Positions 1 through 5,864 of a DNA stretch of 26,086 nucleotides are shown one piece after another; positions within the stretch are counted from its first letter, which is position 1, and each line of letters starts with the position of its first letter. The stretch covers positions 1 through 26,086 of the forward strand of contig JAUWBH010000074.1 in assembly GCA_030605085.1 (NCBI GenBank), in the 5' to 3' direction. The position numbers and the translations under genes are program-made. This DNA is from Promethearchaeota archaeon. Its GTDB lineage: Archaea; Asgardarchaeota; Lokiarchaeia; Sigynarchaeales; SOKP01. Under the pieces are notes generated by a model that did no database searches, was not told the DNA's origin, and saw only the letters and a list, made by a program, of their open reading frames with translations.

Positions 1-1
1 T

Positions 2-2221
2 ACCGATCAACAGATACAAGTTCTATATGTAGACGAGTTAAATGCTGATCAAAGAAGCCAAATAGGCGGGAGTGATTTAGTATCAATTTCTCCTTGGTTG
101 TTCCCCTCAGTTTTAGCAACAGAATTCGATTCCCTTATGCATGAATTAATTCCGAGAGTAAGAGCAGAAATCTTTTATCGAAATGGTATTACCCACTCCC
201 AACGAATTTCTTTTTCTGAGAAGCTTATGGATGTTTTTAGCATTGTTACATCAAGAGTTCAAGACACCTTCAGAAAATCACTTCATGAGTCCGTCTATAA
301 CATCATAAAAACCAGATACTCAGAAGATTTTGGAATAACGCAGGAGGAATGGGTTGAACTTGTAGATTCCAAAGCGAAAAATGAGCATGGAGCACTTGCG
401 AAAGAATTTGAAGAGATTGTTGACCTCTGCCTTAAAGAACAAATCTTTATAAATCTCATTGAACTTTCGGGTGCTCAAGATCAGGATGTTGATGCAATAT
501 TCAGCACGTTAGATGCTTATTTGGATGAGAATTATGGCTCACTGATTGAGCAATTATTTAGCCCTCTTACGTTTGAAGCGTTTATTTCGGAAGTGATAAA
601 TCAAGTTTTGAACAATATTGAAAACGAAGGATTTGTCTTATTTAACGTGCCAACTCATGAATATTTCGAAGATTTGATAATAATTCAAGATTCATATAAA
701 GATGAATTAGTTTCAGTTTACTGGGGTAGTCCACCACCACCAGAATTTAAAAGCAGAATTTTAATTGAACGTGAGTTTAATGGAGAATTAGATGCTCTAA
801 GTCTATTATTTTATCGTATTAGAGAATATTTAAGCGATCAAAATATCAGAAATTTGCCAATAACCGATACACTATTAGGCTTACATGGTCCTAATGATCC
901 AGGTACATATACAAGACTTTATTTAACCGATGTTTTCGGAGATCTAGGGCTAATTGATAATAATATCTTACAAAATATGCATCTCACTCAAAAATCCTTC
1001 TACAAAACACTCTTGGAACAAATCCAACTCGACATTCAGAATAATCCAGAGTCTTCTAATTTTAGGGATTATTCCTTCTTAACAGGTATGCAGTTCTCTC
1101 TGGATGAATTTTTTGATGATGTTGATCAACAAATTGTCAAATTTGTAGATGATATCATGAATAAGGAAATCGGTTATGTAGGATACACTTTACTCAAGTT
1201 GGATATGATTAGGTTTGATGGGAATGGACAAATCGAGTTCCAAATGCCACAAGATCTAAGGACATTGGTTAAAATTATTCGAGTTCTTGGACTTAACAGT
1301 ATTGCAGAAATCGATACTAATGATGTCGAAACCCTAATCTGGTCAATGATACTTTCGGGGCATTACATGAACTTGATGACACTTGATAATAATGGTCAAG
1401 TTAAGCTAAGAAAGGAATTCACATATCCAGGATGGGAATTTTTTGCAGATATCTATTCAAGCTTCACATATTTAACTCCCGATCCTGATTACCACCTCGT
1501 TATGCTTCAAAGCTTTATGAGTTCTGGAATGATGGAGGAAAGATTTGAACATCTTGACAAATATTACAACTTAATCTTTAGAGACAGTTATACGTTCAGC
1601 TTAATCGATATCAATCCATCATTTTTTGATATAATAGCATTTGATGGTTTAAGTAATGATTTAAAATATTCAGAAAGAATCCTTGGCATTATTGACCTTA
1701 AGAATTTCCCTGATGCTAAAATTATTCTAGATTCAGGTGGATTTGACCCTAACAGTTATCCAATATATTTAGGATTTGGAGAACATAATTATTATTATGA
1801 TTCACAAGGTGATATAAAAGATTATGGAAATGGTTTATTACACATCATTTCCCATCATTATGAAGATTTTGTAGAATTTGGCAAATGGTTAGGAAAAGAT
1901 TTGTCTTCCCCTAAAAAAATTGCAGAATTTTTATTTACCTTAATAACTACTCAAACTGGAATCGCAGTAAATGATAAAGGAACTGTGGTTTATGCATTCA
2001 AGAATCCAAGAACAAATGAGTTAAAATTCTTCACAATTGGAATTGATACTACTAGAATTGATAGATATACAGGGCAAACGACTCCTGGACGTATTCATAC
2101 ATCATTTCCAATTACTTATGAAGATTACCAGAGAGATTATACGGAATTATTCAATAAAATTCCTTACAGGGAGAATATTATTAACAAAGAAAATTTTATT
2201 AAAAATCATTACTCTAATTAG
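2..2221 (+). CDS. C-terminal part of a long protein ending in a BECR-like nuclease/toxin-type domain (5' partial)
   Basis: The frame is open from base 2 to the TAG at 2219-2221, giving 739 visible residues. The first TTG (98) is not a convincing start, because coding sequence continues upstream to the window edge with no stop and no ribosome site, so the gene begins outside the window. Visible residues 1 to ~600 look mostly helical, acidic and soluble, without membrane segments, and I recognise no family. The last ~130 residues (about 607-739) differ. They contain a G-L-L-H-I-I-S-H-H-Y-E-D-F block (His614, His618, His619), a G-T-V-V-Y strand, and a closing P-G-R-I-H-T-S-F-P-I block (Arg697, Thr700, Ser701, Pro703). 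This order of His-rich helix, beta strands and a final T-x-[YF]-P-like strand recalls BECR (barnase/EndoU/colicin E5/RelE) nuclease toxins, which cleave RNA. The nuclease role is inferred from motif resemblance only. A T7 run follows the stop, and an LRR gene lies 70 bases downstream. Confidence 0.85.
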   Translation, partial: TDQQIQVLYVDELNADQRSQIGGSDLVSISPWLFPSVLATEFDSLMHELIPRVRAEIFYRNGITHSQRISFSEKLMDVFSIVTSRVQDTFRKSLHESVYNIIKTRYSEDFGITQEEWVELVDSKAKNEHGALAKEFEEIVDLCLKEQIFINLIELSGAQDQDVDAIFSTLDAYLDENYGSLIEQLFSPLTFEAFISEVINQVLNNIENEGFVLFNVPTHEYFEDLIIIQDSYKDELVSVYWGSPPPPEFKSRILIEREFNGELDALSLLFYRIREYLSDQNIRNLPITDTLLGLHGPNDPGTYTRLYLTDVFGDLGLIDNNILQNMHLTQKSFYKTLLEQIQLDIQNNPESSNFRDYSFLTGMQFSLDEFFDDVDQQIVKFVDDIMNKEIGYVGYTLLKLDMIRFDGNGQIEFQMPQDLRTLVKIIRVLGLNSIAEIDTNDVETLIWSMILSGHYMNLMTLDNNGQVKLRKEFTYPGWEFFADIYSSFTYLTPDPDYHLVMLQSFMSSGMMEERFEHLDKYYNLIFRDSYTFSLIDINPSFFDIIAFDGLSNDLKYSERILGIIDLKNFPDAKIILDSGGFDPNSYPIYLGFGEHNYYYDSQGDIKDYGNGLLHIISHHYEDFVEFGKWLGKDLSSPKKIAEFLFTLITTQTGIAVNDKGTVVYAFKNPRTNELKFFTIGIDTTRIDRYTGQTTPGRIHTSFPITYEDYQRDYTELFNKIPYRENIINKENFIKNHYSN
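1820..2125 (+). other. Putative C-terminal BECR-fold ribonuclease toxin-like domain
   Basis: This segment lies inside the long partial gene. Candidate catalytic or structural residues are His at codons 1841, 1853 and 1856, Arg at 2090, His at 2096, Thr at 2099 and Ser at 2102. The pattern 'HI..[RH]H..DF ... G.[IV]VY ... I.T.[YF]P' is what I remember of phage-associated and polymorphic-toxin BECR nucleases. The domain sits at the extreme C-terminus of a long protein, the usual place for a polymorphic toxin tip. It could instead be an unrelated alpha/beta domain. Confidence 0.4.
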
Positions 2222-2228
2222 ATTTATA

Positions 2229-2235
2229 TTTTTTT
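2229..2235 (+). terminator. Poly-T terminator after the partial long gene
   Basis: A run of seven T residues starts eight bases after the TAG stop, with no stable hairpin before it. That is the usual form of an intrinsic archaeal terminator. It suggests that the long gene and the following LRR gene can be transcribed separately. Confidence 0.45.
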
Positions 2236-2257
2236 AAGTAAAATTAAAATTTAGTAA

Positions 2258-2293
2258 AGCAAATAAATTAAATAGTAGTTATATATAGGAGGT
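2258..2293 (+). promoter_or_regulatory. TATA-like box and AGGAGG ribosome-binding motif before the LRR gene
   Basis: An A/T stretch AAATAAATTAAATA (about 2261-2274) could be an archaeal TATA box; a start site ~25 bases on would fall near 2288-2292. A strong AGGAGG (2287-2292) overlaps the first base of the GTG at 2292, so the spacing is abnormal for a Shine-Dalgarno. Either translation is leaderless or the motif works atypically. Confidence 0.35.
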
Positions 2294-3407
2294 GTTTACT
2301 TTTCCTCATGTAACATATAAAGGAACAAAATTTGAAGTATTATATGGGAATTTACTAGATCTGTCTGATTATCGTGTAAAAAATATTGATGAGATTGAAG
2401 GATTAGATACATTGGACTTTATCGAGAATTTGTATTTAGATCATAATGATATTAAGGAAATAAAAGGACTTGAAAATCTTAAAAATCTTAGAAAATTACG
2501 CTTAGACCATAATTATATCAAAGAGATTGAAGAGCTGACAAATCTTACCAAACTAGAAGAATTACGATTGGATCATAATCAGATTAAGGAAATTAAAGGT
2601 CTAAATAATCTTAAAAATTTGAAAAAAATAAGATTAAATCATAACCAAATTGAAAGGATGAACAATTTGACTAACTTGGAAAATTTAGAAGATCTTAGCA
2701 TAGGAAATAATGCTATTTCAAGACTAGAACGATTACATGGTTTAAAGTCGTTGGAAGGATTGTTCTTACAGGAGAACAAAATTTCAATCATCGAAAATCT
2801 ACAAGAGTTAAAAAACTTAAGTGTTTTAAGTTTCAGAAATAATAGGATAAGTGAAATAAAAGGATTAAGTGATTTACAAAATTTGGTAACTCTCTATCTC
2901 AATAATAATGAAATAAGCGAAATTAAGAATTTAGGGCAATTATCCAATCTCAAACAATTATTTCTTAATAATAACCAGATAAAGAAAATAGAAGAATTAA
3001 GTAAATTAAGTTATTTAGAGCATCTATACTTGGATAATAATGAAATATCGAAAATAGAAAATTTAACCAATCCAAATTTATTATTGCTTCATCTCAACAA
3101 TAATCAAATAAATGAGATTGGTGGATTAGAGAAATTGATAAATCTTGGTGGATTTTATTTAAGTAATAATAAAATAAAAGAAATAGAAGGATTGCAAAAT
3201 CTAACAAATCTAGGAGATTTATTTTTAAAAAATAATCAAATATCTGAAATCAAGGGATTAGAAAATCTCATAAACCTCTTCATACTCGATTTAGGGGGGA
3301 ATCCTATTCCCAAACAACTTATTGAAGATTTGGGTGGCATGGATTCTGAAGGTCGAGTTAAAAAACCTCAAAAACTCGTGGAATATTGTAGAAGGAAAAA
3401 TATCTAA
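2292..3407 (+). CDS. Leucine-rich repeat protein, 14 SDS22/internalin-type repeats
   Basis: The 371-residue product is almost wholly leucine-rich repeats of the form LxxLxNLxxLxLxxNxIxxIxx. Fourteen copies span residues ~38-344. All are 22 residues except the eleventh (258-278), which lacks one. A short N-terminal region (1-37) and a C-terminal cap (345-371, with G-G-M-D-S-E-G and ending V-E-Y-C-R-R-K) flank them. I see no signal peptide or membrane helix, so it is probably cytosolic. Such solenoids bind proteins and have no enzymatic activity. Large families of similar LRR proteins with this kind of cap occur in Lokiarchaeia-type Asgard genomes. GTG at 2292 is the only plausible start: an in-frame TAG lies at 2286-2288, and the next TTG is at codon 41. 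The gene directly follows a gene with a toxin-like tail, so a binding or neutralising role is possible but unproven. It converges with the minus-strand genes, nine bases from the nearest stop. Confidence 0.9.
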   Translation: MFTFPHVTYKGTKFEVLYGNLLDLSDYRVKNIDEIEGLDTLDFIENLYLDHNDIKEIKGLENLKNLRKLRLDHNYIKEIEELTNLTKLEELRLDHNQIKEIKGLNNLKNLKKIRLNHNQIERMNNLTNLENLEDLSIGNNAISRLERLHGLKSLEGLFLQENKISIIENLQELKNLSVLSFRNNRISEIKGLSDLQNLVTLYLNNNEISEIKNLGQLSNLKQLFLNNNQIKKIEELSKLSYLEHLYLDNNEISKIENLTNPNLLLLHLNNNQINEIGGLEKLINLGGFYLSNNKIKEIEGLQNLTNLGDLFLKNNQISEIKGLENLINLFILDLGGNPIPKQLIEDLGGMDSEGRVKKPQKLVEYCRRKNI

Positions 3408-3416
3408 ACTATTTAG

Positions 3417-3650
3417 TTAATAAGAAATTTTTTCAAGAGTGGTATAGTAACGATTTGCCATTTCATTGAAATACATTTCAATAGTATGAAAATTATGAAG
3501 AGATCTCCATTGCTTATTTATAAACTCAATTTCCTTTATAAACCATTCTTTATTCTCATACCTATTAAAGAAATTAATAATCCTTTCACAAACCGTGAAG
3601 GCCATAATTAATTTATTAGAACCTTCATAATCTTTTACACAATTAAGCAA
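3417..3650 (-). CDS. Small hypothetical protein, in frame with its upstream neighbour
   Basis: This is a 77-residue helical, aromatic-rich reading frame that I do not recognise. The outer start is TTG at 3650, with no ribosome site. The ATG at codon 16 (3605) would give a 62-residue product, and a TATA-like AAATATATAAA lies at 3651-3661 at a suitable distance for that shorter form. It is in the same frame as the 146-residue gene before it, separated only by that gene's TAA and five sense codons. It could therefore be a separate gene, a readthrough extension, or the detached end of a once longer protein. It contains one Cys pair (Cys4, Cys21) but no zinc-type motif, and no membrane segment. 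It is the last gene of the minus-strand set and converges with the LRR gene. Confidence 0.5.
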   Translation of the reverse strand: MLNCVKDYEGSNKLIMAFTVCERIINFFNRYENKEWFIKEIEFINKQWRSLHNFHTIEMYFNEMANRYYTTLEKISY

Positions 3651-3662
3651 TTTATATATTTT
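3651..3662 (-). promoter_or_regulatory. TATA-like element before the 77-residue frame
   Basis: Read on the minus strand, AAATATATAAA sits between the TAA of the upstream gene and the TTG. Transcription starting ~25 bases on would give a leader of about 20 bases before the internal ATG at 3605. The region is so A/T-rich that chance is a serious alternative. Confidence 0.25.
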
Positions 3663-3665
3663 ATT

Positions 3666-4106
3666 TTATTTTTTTCTTATGATTTCATCTTTAGCTCTTA
3701 AAATTTTGTTATCTATTTTTTCTAAGTATTCATCAATCTCATCTGAGTATGATTTTAATTGATTCTTCAAGTTTTTAAATTTATCCGATTTTTTCCTTTT
3801 TTTTTCCTTCTCTTTTATTACAATTTTACTAGATCCCCCTCGTTTCATTCTCACAGGGTTACTTAAGTTTGTTGAGACATGTTTCTGATATCTTGGAGAT
3901 ACAGAATTGCGAAGCTCTTTTAATAAATCTCTCGAAATTCTTTGAAATTTCCCTTTAATATCTTTATAGGTATCATAACCACCTTCAAAATCTCCAAGAT
4001 TGAAAGTTTCATCCCCTATTTCTATTAAACTATCCATTTCATTCTTCGTTTTAGCTAATTTTACTTTGTGACTTTCTATCTTAATCCTATTTTCATTTTT
4101 ATCCAT
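3666..4106 (-). CDS. Hypothetical helical protein with TPR-like hairpin and C-terminal coiled coil
   Basis: The 146-residue product is soluble and highly basic, with no signal peptide or membrane helix. Residues ~15-65 look like one helical hairpin of TPR type (S-L-I-E-I-G-D-E-T-F-N-L-G-D-F-E-G-G-Y-D-T-Y, with the small and aromatic residues in TPR-like positions). Residues ~78-105 are a low-complexity basic linker containing K-E-K-E-K-K-R-K-K. Residues ~108-146 are a Lys/Glu-rich probable coiled coil. It is probably a scaffold or adaptor; an MIT-like reading of the hairpin is conceivable but weaker. The ATG follows an AAAAAGG purine stretch and starts 13 bases after the stop of the membrane-protein gene, so the two are probably cotranscribed. 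I cannot assign a function. Confidence 0.7.
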   Translation of the reverse strand: MDKNENRIKIESHKVKLAKTKNEMDSLIEIGDETFNLGDFEGGYDTYKDIKGKFQRISRDLLKELRNSVSPRYQKHVSTNLSNPVRMKRGGSSKIVIKEKEKKRKKSDKFKNLKNQLKSYSDEIDEYLEKIDNKILRAKDEIIRKK

Positions 4107-4119
4107 AATAAAACCTTTT

Positions 4120-5133
4120 TCATAGAATATCTAATATTTTAAACTGAATCATTAGATTCATACCGAAATATTGATCAGTACTATTCCCATATGATAAAGC
4201 GGCTTCCCCCGTATTATCGTCAATTCCATCACGGTTCTGATCCACACATTTCTCCAACCAGATCAATCCGCTCTCATAATATTGCGCCTTTCCTATCAAG
4301 TTACTATATAATCCTAAGATCAACCCATCGTTTTGCTCTGTTATAGGAATTATTCTGACCACAATCGTTTCGTCGATTAAGGGATTGAGTGGATCGTAAT
4401 CTTGAGTATAATCCGACGCCCACATCTGATAATCCAAGGTGACAAGATCGTATTTTTTTATTAAAATCGATGTAGGCTTTGAAAAAAATACCCCAAGAAC
4501 TATTAGCCCTATAATTAATACGATTATTGAGGAAACTTTAATAATTTTTTTTGTTTTATATGGAAGGGATATTCCAAATCGTTTTTGCTTTTTTATTAGT
4601 TTTTTTTTAATTGAAGTAGATAGATTATTACTTTTAAGAAAATCATACCATAACACAGAAAATACTTTAATATAGTTAACTCGAATTTTGCCCTTTGAAT
4701 TTAACTTCAAGATTCCATCAGCAATACTTTTAAATCTCTGTTGGATGCTGTTAACTTCTTTTTTATTAAAAGGAGTATCTAAGAATCCTTCTTCCATCTC
4801 TGATATTGTGATTTGTTTGTTTTTCAAAGTTGAATTTGCAATTGAACGAAGATTGTTAATTGATATTTTTAAATTGAATCCGAACCTAAGAGCTTTAATA
4901 TTGGGGCCTATTTCCTCTCCCATTAAGAACCCTTCTTTATTTATGAATAATGATTTTAGATCCGCGTTATTGAAAAGCTTTAAAATTACTTGCTGCTTAG
5001 TGTTCTCAGGATTCAAAACGAACTTTTGAAATGTTTTAACTAATTTAGATTGAATCTCTGCTGGAAATTTCATCCAAACCACTCCGTTTTTCTCAAATGT
5101 AAGGGATAACGATTTATTCATAAGTCCCGCCAT
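4120..5133 (-). CDS. Single-pass membrane protein with possible degenerate FKBP-like extracytoplasmic domain
   Basis: The 337-residue product has an unrecognised cytoplasmic-type domain (1-175), a strongly basic stretch (176-199), one hydrophobic helix (~197-218) and a C-terminal domain (~225-337). The positive charge before the helix predicts N-in, C-out topology. The outer domain begins K-Y-D-L-V-T-L-D-Y (227-235) and later has G-L-I-L-G-L-Y-S-N-L-I-G-K (270-282). This resembles the 'GD.V.v.Y' and 'vI.G....l.Gm' landmarks of FKBP-type prolyl isomerases. The usual P..aYG loop is missing, and a calcium-loop-like D-Q-N-R-D-G-I-D-D (298-306) is inserted. The domain could therefore be a chaperone or binding relative without isomerase activity. 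ATG at 5133 gives the longest product; Met5 is an alternative. A TATA-like site lies ~40 bases upstream, and the gene is followed closely by the coiled-coil gene. Confidence 0.75.
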   Translation of the reverse strand: MAGLMNKSLSLTFEKNGVVWMKFPAEIQSKLVKTFQKFVLNPENTKQQVILKLFNNADLKSLFINKEGFLMGEEIGPNIKALRFGFNLKISINNLRSIANSTLKNKQITISEMEEGFLDTPFNKKEVNSIQQRFKSIADGILKLNSKGKIRVNYIKVFSVLWYDFLKSNNLSTSIKKKLIKKQKRFGISLPYKTKKIIKVSSIIVLIIGLIVLGVFFSKPTSILIKKYDLVTLDYQMWASDYTQDYDPLNPLIDETIVVRIIPITEQNDGLILGLYSNLIGKAQYYESGLIWLEKCVDQNRDGIDDNTGEAALSYGNSTDQYFGMNLMIQFKILDIL

Positions 5134-5167
5134 CGTGTTCCATTATTAACAGATAATTTCTTTGCCA

Positions 5168-5183
5168 TTTTAAATTATTTAAA
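5168..5183 (-). promoter_or_regulatory. TATA-like promoter for the membrane-protein gene
   Basis: Read on the minus strand, TTTAAATAATTTAAAA lies ~35-50 bases before the ATG at 5133, which fits a leader of about 15-20 bases. With the T-run just before it, this suggests that the downstream minus-strand genes have their own promoter. Confidence 0.35.
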
Positions 5184-5184
5184 G

Positions 5185-5190
5185 AAAAAA
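5185..5190 (-). terminator. T6 run after the winged-helix gene
   Basis: On the minus strand a T6 tract begins seven bases after the TGA of the winged-helix gene (5198-5200). It is a plausible archaeal oligo-T terminator but short enough to be chance. Confidence 0.3.
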
Positions 5191-5197
5191 GCTAGAA

Positions 5198-5638
5198 TCA
5201 CGATAAATTGGATCCTAAAGCTTTTGCTGATCTTTGCATTTCATATAGTCTTACTCTGGAGATTAAATCTTCAAGTAATCTTACATCTAGTTTTTCAATT
5301 ACATCAATATCAAATTTTCTATTTATTAAAGCTGAAAGCCGATTATAAATTAAAATTAGGATTTCTTCTAGATTTGGAGTATTAAGGTAAACAAAATGCG
5401 CATTGTCTTTATCATGCCATCGTGCAGATTCTTTCTGTAAATACTTATGATCAACCATTTTGTTTAATTTCCTTCTCAAAGTTGAAATGCTTTTAGAATA
5501 GATATTTTTGTTATTTTCGTGATCTTTTAGTCTATTTAGTTCCTGGATGCAAATCTTTTTGTTTTCTATAATCGTTTCAATGACCTTAAATAATTCAAAA
5601 AATTCCATTAAAAACTTATCAAACTCTTCTAATTCCAT
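5198..5638 (-). CDS. Winged helix-turn-helix DNA-binding protein, putative regulator
   Basis: The 146-residue product has the secondary-structure order of a winged-helix regulator. A helix covers ~5-27. A second (~29-40, I-C-I-Q-E-L-N-R-L) leads into a probable recognition helix (~47-63, Y-S-K-S-I-S-T-L-R-R-K-L-N-K-M). A Y-L-Q-K-E strand and a hairpin wing (~67-83) follow, then long C-terminal helices (~85-135) suited to dimerisation. I recognise no effector domain or metal-binding cluster, so the exact family (ArsR-, MarR- or TrmB-like) stays open. The ATG at 5638 has a minus-strand TATA-like box about 45-55 bases upstream. The gene is divergent from the giant gene, with a 226-base shared control region carrying two operator-like repeats. 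This suggests, without proof, that it controls itself and the giant gene. Confidence 0.7.
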   Translation of the reverse strand: MELEEFDKFLMEFFELFKVIETIIENKKICIQELNRLKDHENNKNIYSKSISTLRRKLNKMVDHKYLQKESARWHDKDNAHFVYLNTPNLEEILILIYNRLSALINRKFDIDVIEKLDVRLLEDLISRVRLYEMQRSAKALGSNLS

Positions 5639-5683
5639 TTTCTTACTTTGTATCTAATTTTCATATAAGTCACTTTATGCGTG

Positions 5684-5694
5684 CATATATAAAG
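5684..5694 (-). promoter_or_regulatory. TATA-like box of the winged-helix gene
   Basis: On the minus strand TTTATATATG ends at 5684. Initiation ~25 bases further would leave a leader of roughly 25 bases before the ATG at 5638. The TTGCAAAA repeats lie immediately upstream, where BRE/TFB contacts would be expected. Confidence 0.45.
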
Positions 5695-5702
5695 AAAAAT
5701 AA

Positions 5703-5724
5703 TTTTGCAAAATTGCAAAATTGC
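5703..5724. repeat. Tandem 8-bp TTGCAAAA repeat, operator-like
   Basis: TTGCAAAA occurs twice in tandem (5705-5712, 5713-5720), followed by a partial TTGC (5721-5724). The first copy is also part of the perfect palindrome TTTTGCAAAA (5703-5712). The small palindromic cores are spaced 8 bp apart just upstream of the TATA box of the winged-helix gene, a position where bound repressor or activator would affect initiation. Confidence 0.5.
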
Positions 5725-5748
5725 CTAAAACCCTTTTAAAGGAAAAAA

Positions 5749-5766
5749 TTTCGCATTTTTGCGAAA
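5749..5766. repeat. Perfect 7-bp inverted repeat, operator-like
   Basis: TTTCGCA, a TTTT spacer and TGCGAAA form an exact inverted repeat; with one bulged base the symmetry extends outward into A/T flanks. Its right arm (TGCGAAA) overlaps the purine-rich BRE-like tract just before the TATA box of the giant gene. It could also fold as a short hairpin, but it lies upstream of the predicted transcription start, so a DNA-level role is more likely. Confidence 0.5.
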
Positions 5767-5787
5767 ATTTATTTAAATATATAAATA
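5761..5787 (+). promoter_or_regulatory. BRE/TATA-like promoter of the giant gene
   Basis: GCGAAAA (5761-5767) is followed by TTTAAATATATAAATA (5772-5787), a good archaeal TATA region. A start ~25 bases on would give a leader of ~55 bases before the ATG at 5865. A second A/T box, TTTATAAAAATATAT (5811-5825), could instead give a leader of ~20 bases. No clear ribosome-binding motif precedes the ATG at the usual distance. Confidence 0.45.
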
Positions 5788-5864
5788 CCTCGAAAATTCT
5801 ATTCATCTTATTTATAAAAATATATGTTACCCCAATTGCATAATTAGGTCAAAATACTATATAG

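Noticed and set aside
98..2221. A complete 707-residue gene starting with TTG at 98
   Set aside because: The same frame is open and protein-like back to base 2 with no stop and no ribosome site, so this is an internal codon of a longer gene.
2037..2237. A 66-residue plus-strand frame at the end of the first gene
   Set aside because: It overlaps the toxin-like domain in another frame, has Ile/Leu-rich low-complexity composition, and is a shadow.
4439..5029. Two plus-strand frames of 78 and 113 residues
   Set aside because: They are antisense to the well-supported minus-strand membrane protein; their hydrophobic look comes from A/T-rich complement.
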